From the NCBI RefSeq assembly GCF_001039355.2, contig NW_019773847.1, positions 1,203,679 to 1,263,678 of the forward strand: DNA of 60,000 nucleotides. Direction: 5' to 3'. The translations under genes and the position numbers were made by a program. A model generated the notes under the pieces. It was given only the letters and a program-made list of their open reading frames with translations, had not been told where the DNA came from and did no database searches. This stretch comes from Lingula anatina (taxonomy: Eukaryota; Brachiopoda; Lingulata; Lingulida; Lingulidae). This document shows, in pieces, positions 1 through 12,500 of this stretch (the first letter of the stretch is position 1; every line of letters begins with the position of its first letter).

Positions 1-62
1 ATGTACGCAGTTTTGACAAATGTTAATAATAGTAATTTTCATGATGTTAATTGTTCTTCCAG

Positions 63-657
63 AGGGGATGACCTTGTCAAAATGCCTTCCTATGCTAGGC
101 GGTTATATCTTCATGACGGCATGATTCCCAAGTACACAGGCTATTGTCCGCGTAAGTTTAAGACTCATGAATACTGTGTGAGAGATATGATTTAATATTT
201 ATTTAAGAGATTACAAAAATAATTGATGTGCATTTTCCCACAAATTTGCCTGTTTTTAATGTGCGTAGATTAATATAATGAGTGACTCATAATAGGCCAT
301 TCTCACAGTTAACTATTACTGTTGCTAGAATGTGTTTGTTGTGATTATTATAAGCAAATCTCAACAAATACAATGGGCATAGTACTAAAAAGTACAGGAT
401 CATTTCAAACTTCATTTCCCTAAACAAACATCTGAATTTAAAAGATCAAGGTATTGTTATCATTTTGATGGCCTTTGGTTGTTTTCAAATCAATATCACA
501 TTTTTGTTATTAATGATGACAATTTTATTTTTCAGAGAGGCGATTTAATTTCGGTAACACCTATGGAGACACAACTCGCTCACTGAATGTATGCAAACAT
601 GACATGGCATGCTATGGAGACTTTGCAAACACAATGAGGCAGTCAGCTCCAGTATAA
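63..657 (+). CDS. Extra copy of the last two exons of a C10orf82/SPMIP5-like gene (partial)
   Basis: Two exons are visible: 63-151 (after a TTCTTCCAG acceptor, before a CGTAAGT donor) and 536-657, ending in TAA at 655-657. They encode the same 69 or so residues as the copy at 2184-2778, including a GYCP motif and FNFGNTYGDTT, typical of ciliary microtubule inner proteins. The whole block 1-1039 matches 2122-3160 at very high identity, with only a few substitutions and single-base indels; exonic differences seen are synonymous (CCG/CCA, TCA/TCT). The block stops at an ambiguous base (N at 1040). It may be a recent tandem duplication or the second haplotype joined in by the assembler. The upstream part of this copy lies left of the window. 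Confidence 0.7.
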
Positions 658-1039
658 AGATGATCTTTGATATTGAAACCAAAATTACATCAGAAAATTA
701 GTGTTTATACCAAAAATGATAATTGGAGGAAGATGACAGCATGAATCAGTAGCCAGAGGTTCAGTGATTATTTCATAAGTCATAAGATTGGCATTATTTT
801 CAATAATGCTGGTGCCAAATTGTCGATGAAAGACAAAGAAATAATATACAGCGATCCCTTAATTTTATATTGATTACTTCTGAAGTTAAATAGGCACTAA
901 ACTAGATCATTTTAAGGTACATATATAAGAATGGTATATACTTTTCTGTATATAACACAGTAATATCTTGAATGATTAGTGATGGAAACAGAATTTTACA
1001 AATCAGAAAGAAGCACTTGGAGCAACATTTCTTCTTGCT

Positions 1040-1040
1040 N
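1040..1040. other. Ambiguous base (N) at a duplication breakpoint
   Basis: This is the only N in the window. It falls exactly where the similarity between the two copies of the duplicated block ends. Sequence immediately to its right (1041-1826) is not seen elsewhere in the window and presumably is intron upstream of the 1827 exon. This looks like an assembler join. Confidence 0.85.
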
Positions 1041-1826
1041 GATCCTCTAGTTTACTTTGAATTTAGTTATCGCATGAATTTGCAACTGAACAGCAGTGCT
1101 TTACAGTGATATATAAATACATGTTGATGTTTGACATTTTTTTGTGAAATTAAAGACAGTATATATTTATTTACAATTCCATTTCAAGATGTACATAACA
1201 CAAATGTTAACTCATAATCCAAACAATTTCATGTTGTGGAAATTGTATTAAAGGGAAATTGTTCAATGTTATTATTAAGCTTTTTATTTTTCAAATTTTC
1301 ATAACTGAGCATTACAAATTATCTGGGTCAATTATAAGTATTGTATTATAAGTCCCACATGCAGACATAGGTATCAAGTATGGAATATTTTCTTTATAAG
1401 CAATATTAAAGATTGCTTTCATTTCTGAAGTAAATCATAATATTTGTTTCAATTGTGATGGTGGTATCTATGTTTGTAAATTATTCTCCATTTGTTAATA
1501 ATTTCTTTCCTTTTAACAGTGATCTCACCTTTCATATGAATGAATATATAGCAAATAATGTATAGGTCAGCATACATTGTGGCATTTAGTTGAGTTTTTA
1601 ATGTTATTAACATATTTTCATGTTGTAAGGCACAGGTGTGTTTTTGTTAGTGCAACATTATCTGCGGGGCATTTAAGGGTTATTAAAACATACAACCAGT
1701 AGAAACAGTGTGCATAGTGATTGGGCTTGAATTTCAGTTTAAATATGGTAGGTACAGCATCCATATACAGTTGATCACATTAATATTCAAACAGTAATCA
1801 AAATTTTTCATTTATGCTTTTTTCAG

Positions 1827-2072
1827 AGGACAGGAAGGCATTTACTGAGCCCCCAATCCCTGGCTACAAGGGCTTCATCCCCCGCATTGGTACAACAGAG
1901 CTTGGTCTTGGCGGGCGCTACCACACTACAACCAAGAATGGCTTAGAATCTTTTGCAAAGGAAACCATGCATCATTTTGCAGTCCAACAAGAGCCAATTA
2001 AAGTTGAAAGGTACAGCATATGTATTTTCTGTGCAAATATTTTGATGCTGTGTCTATATTCATCTTTTATTC

Positions 2073-2106
<34 letters not shown>

Positions 2107-2778
2107 GTAATAAGAGATCAGATGTACGCAGTTTTGACAAATGTTAATAATAGTAATTTTCATGATGTTAATTGTTCTTCCAGAGGGGATGACCTTGTCA
2201 AAATGCCTTCCTATGCTAGGCGGTTATATCTTCATGACGGCATGATTCCCAAGTACACAGGCTATTGTCCACGTAAGTTTAAGACTCATGAATACTGTGT
2301 GAGAGATATGATTTAATATTTATTTAAGAGATTACAAAAATAATTGATGTGCATTTTCCCACAAATTTGCCTGTTTTTAATGTGCGTAGATTAATATAAT
2401 GAGTGATTCATAATAGGCCATTCTCACAGTTTACTATTACTGTTGCTAGAATGTGTTTGTTGTGATTATTATAAGCAAATCTCAACAAATACAATGGGCA
2501 TAGTACTAAAAAGTACAGGATCATTTCGAACTTCATTTCCCTAAACAAACATCTGAATTTAGAAGATCAAGATATTGTTATCATTTTGATGGCCTTTGGT
2601 TGTTTTCAAATCAATATCACATTTTTGTTATTATTGATGACAATTTTATTTTTCAGAGAGGCGATTTAATTTCGGTAACACCTATGGAGACACAACTCGC
2701 TCACTGAATGTATGCAAACATGACATGGCATGCTATGGAGACTTTGCAAACACAATGAGGCAGTCTGCTCCAGTATAA
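1827..2778 (+). CDS. C10orf82/SPMIP5-like sperm/ciliary microtubule inner protein, last three exons
   Basis: Exons are 1827-2010, 2184-2272 and 2657-2778 (TAA 2776-2778), all with GT-AG borders and matching phases. The first exon encodes a stretch containing EPPIPGYKGFIPR and TELGLGGRY, which resembles the EPPIPGWAGYLPR...TELG...RYT core I recall from human C10orf82, now classed as a sperm-associated microtubule inner protein. The next exons give IPKYTGYCPQRRFNFGNTYG, the Pro-Gly-Tyr and Phe-Gly-x-Thr-Tyr-Gly pattern shared with the CIMIP2/FAM166 family. The predicted role is binding the lumen of axonemal doublet microtubules. The N-terminal exons are not in the window, either because the gene begins further left or because the upstream sequence is disturbed by the duplication. 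Family assignment is good; exact orthology is inferred. Confidence 0.72.
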
Positions 2779-4001
2779 AGATAATCTTTGATATTGAAAC
2801 CAAAATTACATCAGAAAATTAGTATTTATACCAAAAAATGATAATTGGAGGAAGATGACAGCAGGAATCAGTAGCCAGAGGTTCAGTGATTATTTCATAA
2901 GTCATAAGATTGGATTATTTTCAATAATGCTGGTGCCAAATTGTCGATGAAAGACAAAGAAATAATATACAGCGATCCCTTAATTTTATATTGATTACTT
3001 CTGAAGTTAAATAGGCACTAAACTAGATCATTTTAAGGTACATATATAAGAATGGTATATACTTTTCTGTATATAACACAGTAATATCTTGAATGATTAG
3101 TGATGGAAACAGAATTTTACAAATCAGAAAGAAGCACTTGGAGCAACATTTCTTCTTGCAAAAAAAAAGACAGCATGAAGGGAATGTGCACTTTTGTTGT
3201 CCCAACCCTTAGATCTCTGAGTAAATAACCAAGAATTTCAATGTAAGATATTGGGATCATTGATTATATACCAGTATGAAGGAGATTATGCTCAGCCATC
3301 AAGAGGTTCAGTTTCAAGACCACAGGAGGGTAATAACCAGCAAAGGATTATTGCCTTGAAGGGAAAGAAATCATGTTTGTGCGTCCATTAATCAAACTAG
3401 TCCTAACAGCAGGACTCTAAGAATCTAGTCTTGTATTTCCATCTCAGCTGTTTTTTTCTAGTCCTTTTTGCTTTTTTCTGTATGCAATAAGTTGAGATGT
3501 AACCCTTTGTCAGCAATCAGGTGTTTTCAGTGTTTGCAGCATTGTAACTAGAGTGGGTTTGTTTCACAAGTTTTTCACATGATGCTCTCATTTTTATGTT
3601 TACTCACATGGAAGATCATGTGTGAAGTTAAGTTGTTGTGGAGCACTTGATGACCTTGGCAGAGGGTATGAAGGATATCCACTCCCTTCCAGAATGTCCA
3701 ATTTTGTTATGGATAAAAACCCATTGATAGGGTGGAGGAAAAAGTTTCAGTGTTCTTTAAAAGAATTCAAGTCCATTTGAGTCTACATTTAATTATGAGA
3801 GTATTCACTGCACTCTAAATTCTTTTACTTGTCCTTTCAATGTTATTTCTTTATTATGTACTTCTTTTTCAAATCTGAGCACAGCGTGAATTATTTATGT
3901 ACACATGTAAATATACAAATATGTTAATGTGACAATATTTGTAACACATTGCAATTATTGTAATGTAAACCAAAATATTTTTTATACTTCATGTAAGAAC
4001 A

Positions 4002-4068
<67 letters not shown>

Positions 4069-6565
4069 AAAGTGATATTATTTTTGTTCATAGTATGAAT
4101 GCACTCAAATTTTAAAGTAATATATATTTTGAGATTTTTTAAAGGAAAGCTTATGACATATCTTACCCATGAGAATGAATTTTTTTAGACAAAGAGCATT
4201 CAATTTTGTTACGGAAGTTTAAGCAGATACCACTATAAAATGCAATGTACTGTTGAATTGTTTTAAGAGCTCAAATATTTTGGTAGTAACATATTTGAAT
4301 TAATCAAAAACTACAGCAAGGTATCATTGTTTAAGTGGTGTCAAATTTAGTGTATGTATATTTTTTTAGAATCTTACAACTTATCTTAATATTTAAAAGT
4401 TCTTGAAATTTTGGAAAATGCAGTTAGCTAATTAGCATTGGTGAATTAGCTTCAATACAAGTACATCAGAAATTAAATTACCTACTTGAAATACTGTCAT
4501 GGCAGACAGATGTAAGCAATTGCACTAATTTCAAATTGTACTAAATTACAGTCAAAAGGGACATTTAAACTTTACTTAGTGTCTATAGACTTTTAATTTG
4601 TACTTGGCTCTTTCTAATATGAAAATGGTGCATACAGTGTATTTCCAAGGCTTAATTTTTTTGGTGTCGATGTATCTTAATTATTTAAATTGCCTACAAA
4701 ACTTTCTCCCTGTCAGGAAATTATGATGTATTTAAAGTGGACTCTTTAATCTATCTGCATTTTTCAAATAAGCGTTTTATTTTGATTATGCATTTTACTA
4801 CATATATACAGGGGTAGTAGACTAGTCAGACCCTGAGCAATAACAGCATTTTACAGAAATACAAAAAGAAAAAAATCTAATTGAGTCTACTAGCAATATA
4901 ATTATTGGTATATATACGTTCCTTTGTGGAGATAAGTGATATAATCCATTTTCTAAGTGCCTTTATTCATTAAGTGCATGTCATCCATCTCTCTCTACTG
5001 TATATATTGATGCTTTGTTTGTGTATATGTATTTTCTTAACTGTAATTGTTTGCTCATATAAATCATTACTAATTAAACCAAAGCTTTATGTATTGAAAA
5101 TTATTCCTGTGGATTTGTTTGTCCGCAGTGTGTGTAGATTAATAAATTTTGTACATCGTGGTTGTTTTTTGTTATGTTTTTACAATGTACATGACAGGGT
5201 GGCATATTAATCTATTAGTTAGACCTTAAATTTAACCACTACTCCTCCCTTTTAGCATTAAAACCCATGCATTAGTACTACTTTTTACATTTTCTTATAT
5301 TCAGTGCACAAATTATTTCTCTGCTATGCCTGTTATGATTGAACATACATACCAATAGATAAATATATCACTACATAAATTAGTGAAAAATAAAATTTGC
5401 CAACTTCAGCATATTCAAGTGCAGGGACAAGGGATATTTGAGAAACGTTTTGTATAAAATTTCTCTATATTTATTTCACTAAATACAAAGCTTATGCAAG
5501 AGGAGTATTGTACATCACCTTGCCCCCCCCCCCCCCCACCCTTTACCTGTAATAGTTTTGTCTGTACCGTTACTAACTTAAGCTTCTTGGAGCATGTATA
5601 GCCCACAGAGAGAACACAAGAATCTAATAGTTATATGTACCTCTAATATCAATTAGTACTTTATGAGTAAATGGATACATGGCTACTAGTACATGGGAAT
5701 TTTTGTGGCCAACCTCCCTTTTTGGATCTGCCAATAATTTGTAACATTTGTACTTAACTGGAGTAAATCCATTAAACATCGGAAACATTTTTAAAAATCA
5801 TTGTATGAATGCAAAGTCCAATTTACGGGAAATTTCGTGACAAAATTAAGTTTACCTTACTATCTTTTATTGAAAAGCGGGGATTTTTTTAATGTCAACA
5901 GGTAGAGAACCTTCAAAGGCAAAAATTAAATAAGCTATTTTTCATTTGTAATCTTGTCAACTAAAGCCTTATAATGAATAATGAATATAATGAATTTCTT
6001 TCGCTTTTTCTATGACATTTGTTTTCAAGGAGTATTTCCCGTATTTCATCATTTCTGTACACAAGCGCTAACTGCTCACGTCACTACGTCGACATTGACT
6101 CGTCCATTATTTGGGTTGAGCAGGTACAATGAATATAATATCTTGAAAACACGTACAGTTTTAATCTGTTATAATTGATTACTCTGCTCAAGGAGACATT
6201 CTCCACATATAATTTTTATAGTAAAAAATATGTAATAAGCTTAGAATCGAAGTCCAAAGAATAATCTAATTTCTATTCAATTTCTATCCAATATTGGAAC
6301 GACCTCTTAGCATTATGCCGCCATGCCTACAGACATATACAGCACTCGGTCACTGACACACGTGGTTGCTTTGTGTACAAGTACGTAGCAGCTTCTATTT
6401 GATATAGGTGAAAATTCATGATTGAGACCACTTACATTGTAGAAAAAAGACTAACGGAGGATTGACGAAGTGTATGAATTAAACTACAGAGCACACTGCT
6501 GTTTATTATCAGGATTTTGTACAGATCAGATATTTGATCGGAAGAATCGGTCTCCAGTCGGCAAT
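2779..6565. other. 3' UTR and intergenic region before the SLC7 gene
   Basis: No coding exon was recognised here. The left part is probably 3' untranslated sequence of the C10orf82-like gene. The stretch holds a (TA)n microsatellite at 4004-4065 and a run of 15 C at 5523-5537. The last few hundred bases should contain the SLC7 promoter and 5' UTR; I see no convincing TATA box. An ATG at 6470 is in frame with the SLC7 coding sequence and could extend it by 32 residues. Confidence 0.6.
4004..4065. repeat. (TA)n microsatellite
   Basis: About 60 bases of uninterrupted TA dinucleotide, in presumed 3' flank of the C10orf82-like gene. Confidence 0.97.
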
Positions 6566-9500
6566 ATGTCTGCTAATCAGAAAGAATACTCTGCAGTTGA
6601 CCAGGCGGAACCGTCGGCGGATGTAGCTAGCACATCAGAAGCAGCAAGTAGTGGGGAAAGTAACAACAAAATAGAGTTGAAACCTAAAATCAGCTTGGTT
6701 AATGCTTGTACTATTATTGTGGGCAGCATTATAGGCTCTGGCATCTTTGTTAGCCCCAAAGGAGTTCTGGCTGAAGCAGGCAGTGTTGGACTGTCTCTCA
6801 TCATCTGGGCATTATGTGGTATATTTTCACTAATTGGGGCGTATTGTTATGCCGAATTAGGAACAATGATCAAGAAGTCTGGTGCAGATTATGCTTACAT
6901 ATTTGAAGCATTTGGACCATTTCTAGCCTTCCTAAGACTGTGGGTTGAATGTTTGATCATTCGTCCCTGTTCAGCAGCAATTGTATCACTGACATTTGCC
7001 AATTACATTATAGAGCCTCTTTTCCCTGACTGTGAACAGCCTGCATCTGCTGTCAGATTGTTGGCAGCCTTCTGTATATGTAAGTATTTAATATGAAATA
7101 TGTGGATAAATTTCTGCTATATACTAGGGGTAACATTTGTAATATCAACTAGTACTCATATTATCGTCCAAGTACATCTCTTATTCCATATTACCTGTAA
7201 TATCATACATACAGTACAGCATCAAACAGCCATGATTTTATCACCCACCTCATTCATTTATTTTTACATGTGGTATGAAGACTTTCTTATGCAGTGGTCT
7301 TATTGTTTTTGTCACGTTAGAGGTGATGCCATCTGTCCTCAACTGTACCATTGCCCTCATGCTGGACTTCTTATCCAAGTTTTGATCAATTTGGTGGTCA
7401 ACACAATCCATATGATGTGAATAAGGCAGTATCCAGATAATTTTATTTGATTTTTTTTTAGCAGGATTTTACAGTTACATTGAAAACTACTTGTGTCAGG
7501 GTCATTTTAGATGTATTTGTACACAAACATCAAGATATAGTTTAGCTAAGACGCGCACGTACTTCCAAATAAAGATGAAGTTGGTGAATGAAACCAGTCA
7601 TGGTCAGATGGCATGGTTTCTTGCATGACAATTTACTGGGCCAGACAGAAACTCCTCCCCTTTTAGTATAGTCCTCATCCCCTTTCCACTAATGTAAACT
7701 GCTGCAATGGACCAGCCTCCTTATCTCAAAATACTCGTATCCCCTTCCATAGATGTTAAGTAATCACACTACTAAAAGCTGATGCCTCCTCCTTTTCTCT
7801 AAAATTACATACATTGTCAGGAAATACACCACTGATGCAGGCAGCCCTGTAGTACAGTTTGTTCAAGTATCAAATTCAATCCCCATGACCTGAAGTTATC
7901 CTGAGCTGATGCAGTTTTATGGTTGTACTCATCACCACAAAGTGAGAACTACCAAGCAATAAAGGAGAAAAAAAAGGACAGTGGCTGATAACACTTTCTA
8001 CACCATACCAGTTGAACTGTGTCTGGTATCATCTTGGCATTTCTTAACTTTACACTTCAAAATAAAGAAGATAAGAATGCAATACTCAAATGTCAAATGT
8101 CTTTGTCAGAGATAATTTCATGTTTTTGTAATGATAATTAAAATGTACTAGAAGGTCTTTTGTGAAACTGCTTATCGGTGAAGTAAATTATTTTCTTTTA
8201 CTTGAAAATCCCAGTTGTTGAATGTAGCTATCAGGTGGACCTGACTCATTTCCCCTTTGCACAAAAAGGTAGTGGTCTCTATACGTAATTGCATACAGCC
8301 ATTCCACATGGCAACATAAAAGATGGTTTCCCTCCAAAATTAAGGAGTGGTACCAGTAACAGATTTACAGAAATTGTTGCAGTGCATGTTCTTGAACCAT
8401 TTACATTGATTTTGAATCCAAGCAGAAATACAAAACTAGACCATTATCCTGATTAATATAGCATTTAGAACCAAACACTGGACATTGTTCTGAAGAAAAG
8501 ATCAAAGGGAATGTACAGGCACAAAACTTGAAATGAATGAAAACTAAAATGGTGTATGAATTATTTGGTCAGTCTTGGGTAGGGAGTGTTTATTCATATG
8601 GTTCATTAGCAGTATTATTATGCCAAGCTTATAACTTATTCACACAGCAGTAGGTTGACCCTCACAAAACAGATGCATTAAATATGTGGGGCAACATTCG
8701 TTGTATAGCATATGGGTCTGTTGAGTATTCTTAAATTGTTTCTCAACAGCAGGTTATATATTGGCATACAGGTGCATCGTTTGAATGGGGATGAAATACG
8801 ACAATGTGACTACATTGCCTTTCAATATCATTTACTTTGATACTTTTAGCTCAGATATTACATTGTCGCACATAGTTTTTTAAAATCTATTTTATGTACT
8901 CGTAAGTAATTTTTTCAATGTATGGGGCCATTCAGAATGAGAAGATCTAAGTGCTAACTGGTCCACGGCCTAAATATGGCAGACCTACATGAAAGAAAGA
9001 CCGCTTAATCCTGTAATGGTCTCTCCGCCTCTCACACGCCTCTCACACGCCTCCCCACATGTCGTCCCTCGACTGGTCAAATTCAGATGAGATTTAATTA
9101 CTGTGCCCCTGCAGGGAGGACACGTGGGGAGGCGTGAAAGAGGCATAGGGACCATTACGGTCTTCCTTCCGTGGAGGTCCGCCATATTTAGGCCTTGGAC
9201 CAGCTAGCACTCGGCTCTTCTCAGTCTAAATGGCACGTATGTCTGCACATATCTCACATCATCCCAAAAACACTGCCACTAAAGAAGTAACATAATTATC
9301 AAACATACCGAAAAATTTTTTTTTCAGTTTTCATTACCTTTAATTTGAAGGAGAGTGAATACCATTTGTATTTACAGTTGGTTATTTAAAAACCAATTTT
9401 TTTGCATTTCAGTAACTCTAACTTTTATCAACTGTTTTGATGTAAAGTGGGCGACACGTGTGCAAGATGTCTTCACCTATGCCAAGGTGCTTGCCTTGAT

Positions 9501-12500
9501 TCTTATCATCATCACTGGATTTGTACAGATTGGAAGAGGTAAGGATTCTTTTCTTCACATAGAATCATCTCACTGGTAAACAAGATGAAACTATTTTTTT
9601 TTATTAAAGTTAATTTAAAATCAATTTAAGTGAGTAATTTTAACAAAATGACTTTGTAATTATGATTTTCTCACGAAATACTCCTACTAATACATGTCTG
9701 TTCAGAATTTTTCTAAGTGTATTATTTGTCCTAAAATCAGTTCAATGAGAAACAATTGATGTGCTTAACAAATATTCAAAATATTACACGTTGTCCCTTT
9801 AGGCTTGTTTGCATTCTCTTCCTTCTACATTATAGGTGACGTAAATGGTTTTTCTAAAATTGAGGTTATTGACTTAAGCTATTAAGTAGGCCTGATTTAT
9901 AAAAAAAAAGTAGGTCGATCTGATTCATGAAGCTTGCATTTTCACTACCTTATAAATTATACTGGTACTGGGGTAATTATTGGGTATAACTGCCTCATAT
10001 CTCATGTTAGTTTGGGAAATTAATGTCTGCTGGTCAAAATTGGGCAATATCAGGTTTCCCAAGTAGTTACAAGGCTTAACCAGGGAACATCTGACATCAG
10101 CTCTCTAATTTGATCACTCCACATGTATGTAAAGTATGTCAAATTAGTGAGCAGTATCTACCTACTGAATACTTTTCTGGTAGTATTTATAAGTACATTT
10201 ATCAATGTTGTGGACAAAAAGCTACAGGCCTAACCAACTACCAGACTCGGCACCTAAGGATCCTGAATTAACCGGTATATCGGACCACACTACCCGTTTT
10301 CAAGGAGTGTGTCAGATCGCATTTCGGAGTATCAGTCAGAACACCGACAGGATGAGCCCACGCTCGGCTGTCACCTTGATTGGATAGTAAACGATTGTCG
10401 TATTTAATCGCTATATGATTTTAAATTTGAAAACCACCTAGATGAACCTTAGACTGCCACATTAATCTAATACAATGCAAAAAAGCCCTGTCAAAAGTGG
10501 TTAAAACATTCAAACCGAATGTCGTAAAGTCCCCATACACCCCCATAGAGACAATGAAATAGAGTACTCTAAAGTAAGAGTACTGTTTAAGGTTGTTCAG
10601 CCGAGCGTGGATGAGCCCGCAGTCGTCCTACAAAATTTGTTCTGGAGTATGATACTCCGAAATGCGATCTGAAACACACCTTGAAAACGGGTAGTGTGGT
10701 CCGATATACCGGTTAATTCAGGATCCTTAGGTGTCGAGTCTGGTAGTTGGGTAGGCCCGAGCTAGCATGGGTAAAAAGTGTCTGTACATGGGCAAATGCT
10801 GAATGAGCTTTGGAAGACCTCCTTCATTTATGAACATACAGGTACTTATAAATTCAAAATGTGCTCCTAAAGATGCATTGATTTGAAGTCAAATTTTTGC
10901 CAAAAAAACTGACCAAATGCCACCTAATTGCTTTAAATAGCATAACTTGAATACCAAAGGGCATTGTTTGTCATTTGGTGGATATTTGGTGCTCCCATAT
11001 GACATATTTTATTTGAAGTATATTTTTTTCTGTTAAAAAGAGTTATTTTAAATTGGCTTTAAATAAAATAATTGTACTTTGTTATCCATTTTTTTTCATT
11101 TTTTCACTATATATATTTTTTTAGAGTTTACTAGGTGGGACATGCACAGACATTATTTACATATGTTCCTAAGGTTATGTAAATGCTAGCTGGTTGCACC
11201 CAGTTATGATCTTGAAAGTATTCTAAAGTCTATAATAAAAAAGAAGTTAAAATATATAAATAAATCTTTTTTATTGCTAAGTTATGAAACAAATACAAAT
11301 CCCTGGAAGTTTTCGATAGGCTTACGTTAAGGCATTCCTGCTGTTTATACTAGATCAAGTATTTTTCACTATATATTGAAGTATAAAACTGGTTTGTAAT
11401 ACAATAATTTTTAGGAAATTTTATTCCACATTTGCAATATCTTCTTTTTGTTAAGATTTAAACCTGCATGAACATTAAATTTATAAATTCAGTATAATAA
11501 TCTACAAGCTGTCAATTTGTATGATTATAAAATATCAGGGTATAGTGAAAATCAAGACATAAACATCAAATCCATCTTTCTATAAAACTGTGAAACATAC
11601 TTCTTCAACCGTTTAGAGTACTGTTGTGTTGTACTGAATAAAACAATTCCACCATGTCCAAGAATGTACTTGCATCATCTTTCATAGAGTGAATTTAATT
11701 TAAATCTAATCTAAAGTTAGACCAGAATGTAGCCACAAGTCAGATTATTGATTTTTATCACCATATTGAATGATGCAATCGGGTTTGCACTGAAAGCCAT
11801 AGTTGTATTGAGCGAAAACAGATTAAGGTTACTTTAGTTAATCTTTGATCAATTATTGTGTCTATTCATGTATAGATAAGATTCATGACTTCATTTCATA
11901 TTGCCCAAGTTTTTCTCCCAAATCCTGGACAGGTATGATGCTTTTAACCACAACATGGACTACAATCCAAAAACACAATGTAACCCCCAAACCCTGCCAC
12001 ACAACCCAATTTTGAGGTTTTGTTACTATGCTGGGCCCAATTATATACTTTATTTATGTACTATGGTATAAAATCCTCCCTATTGATGAAGTAAGTTAGA
12101 ATATTGTGTTTTACAACTGACAAGATCAAAATTAACTTAACAGACAAATTAATATGTAGTCCTCATTTCACTGTTTTCTCTTTTTCATGATTTAAATTTT
12201 TTTATTCATCTTACAGGGTACTATGAAAATTTTCTGGCTCCATTTGAGAATACAACCAATGATGTTGGAGCAGCATCTCTTGCTTTCTACTCAGGGCTGT
12301 TTGCATACAATGGCTGGTAAGATAAGATTTAAAAATAGTGATATATGGTGTAATAACTTTGAAAACTGGAAAACCTTGCATTGGTTTTTGATAGACCAGT
12401 TTGAAGTTCAGGATAGGTAAATGGGCGTAAGTCAGATATGTGCAAAGCCAGACACTTTTCAGTAAAAAAAAATGGTGGTACTGGCTCCCTATCCCTGCTA

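Larger units (their letters stand above)
1..3160 (+). repeat. Near-identical direct duplication (1-1039 and 2122-3160)
   Basis: Bases 1-1039 realign to 2122-3160 at a constant offset of 2121, with a few substitutions and two compensating single-base indels. The duplicated block holds two coding exons, the intron between them and the start of the 3' untranslated region. The left copy extends beyond the window; its right end coincides with the only N in the window, at 1040. Divergence at the level of allelic polymorphism, together with the N, favours an assembly join of two haplotypes over an old duplication, but this is inference. Confidence 0.9.

Noticed and set aside
1041-1052. GATCCTCTAG right after the N, resembling a cloning-vector polylinker
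   Set aside because: Only about ten bases match and the following sequence is ordinary AT-rich genomic DNA, so a vector remnant is not supported, although the N join itself is suspicious.
5415-5606. Minus-strand ORF with a glycine run
   Set aside because: The glycines come from the poly(C) run at 5523-5537; no other support.
7100-7420. 106-residue ORF after SLC7 exon 1
   Set aside because: It lies inside intron 1, shows no family resemblance, and the exon 1 to exon 2 splice already restores the LAT sequence without it.
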